A stretch of 40,666 bases of DNA from Marininema halotolerans. Its GTDB lineage: Bacteria; Bacillota; Bacilli; Thermoactinomycetales; DSM-45169. The stretch is taken from NCBI RefSeq assembly GCF_900116235.1, contig NZ_FPAA01000018.1:1-40666 (forward strand), given 5' to 3'. The notes under the pieces are model-generated. The model saw only the letters and a program-made list of their open reading frames with translations, had not been told where the DNA came from and did no database searches. A program made the position numbers and the translations under genes. Shown here piece by piece: positions 40,571-40,666 of this stretch (position 1 is its first letter; each line of letters opens with the position of its first letter).

Positions 40571-40666
40571 ATTGCGCCGAGAATACTCCCACCTCAACGA
40601 AGTAGGTGGGGGATGAATCGGCGTGACAGACTTGAGAGGGGTGTTTTTTCCCCCTCGCAAGTCTGT
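40571..40666. mobile_element. IS200/IS605-type end with nested hairpins (partial)
   Basis: CGCCGA ... TCGGCG (40575-40623) encloses CCCACCT / AGGTGGG, a bipartite stem typical of IS200/IS605 ends, different in sequence from the TnpB ends elsewhere here. A second palindrome with arms ACAGACTTG / CAAGTCTGT and inner GAGGGG / CCCCTC follows to the window end. The element continues outside, so its gene is unseen. Confidence 0.6.

Noticed and set aside
1-40666. Prophage
   Set aside because: No integrase, capsid, portal, tail or lysis genes; the small genes fit immunity families instead.
1-40666. tRNA or rRNA genes
   Set aside because: None recognised on either strand by eye; no CCA-ended cloverleaf or rRNA signature was seen, though a tRNAscan run would be decisive.

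Overview
The window looks like chromosome of a Gram-positive, AT-rich bacterium of the Bacillota (Bacilli). Ribosome binding sites are strong AGGAGG types, GTG and TTG starts are common, and there are Bacillus-type families such as ComJ/Nin-like, SMI1/KNR4, DUF4279, Imm8 and WapA/Rhs-like toxin debris. A Thermoactinomycetaceae- or Brevibacillus-like host is possible, but the sequence does not settle it.

About 36 kb (1-36500) is one long, almost entirely plus-strand island of small genes. Most look like immunity proteins of polymorphic (WapA/Rhs, contact-dependent) toxins: barstar-like, SUFU (2), SMI1/KNR4 (7 copies, 4 of them damaged), DUF4279, ComJ/Nin-like, CdiI-like (2), a DUF6881-Imm50 fusion plus a second Imm50, a CPCC protein, a HEAT-like protein, DUF2247-like, Imm8-like and many unnamed families. 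No intact toxin gene is present. Between the immunity genes lie broken pieces of toxin genes: Rhs/YD and golvesin-like core fragments, remnants of the Hint pretoxin domain (TVYNFEVEDYHTYFVS type), and short toxin 3' ends that stop a few bases before an immunity start. One HNH nuclease tip (2533-2757) still has an undamaged domain and its SUFU neighbour. The simplest reading is a store of orphan immunity genes left behind as successive toxin tips were replaced downstream of one Rhs/WapA gene; the intact toxin gene, if any, lies outside the window.

Mobile DNA: three decayed TnpB (IS200/IS605) copies in the same orientation (1-457, about 18660-19101, 34333-35302), each keeping the right end that in this family carries the guide-RNA (omega/reRNA) scaffold. 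A 272-bp element at 20865-21136 has perfect 16-bp terminal inverted repeats and a 7-bp target duplication. A further IS-type hairpin end (40571-40666) truncates a metallo-beta-lactamase-fold gene. Many immunity genes are duplicated within the window, with signs of gene conversion (CdiI pair, SMI1 copies) and of gene fusion (two tandem-domain proteins with an internal start).

The right part (36700-40666) holds ordinary genes mixed with a few more immunity genes: a secreted thermonuclease with a lamin-tail domain (minus strand), an Imm8-like gene, a frameshifted immunity-like gene, a pentapeptide-repeat protein, one more immunity-like gene and the truncated MBL-fold gene. A GNAT acetyltransferase and a lipoprotein (30652-32028) sit inside the island.
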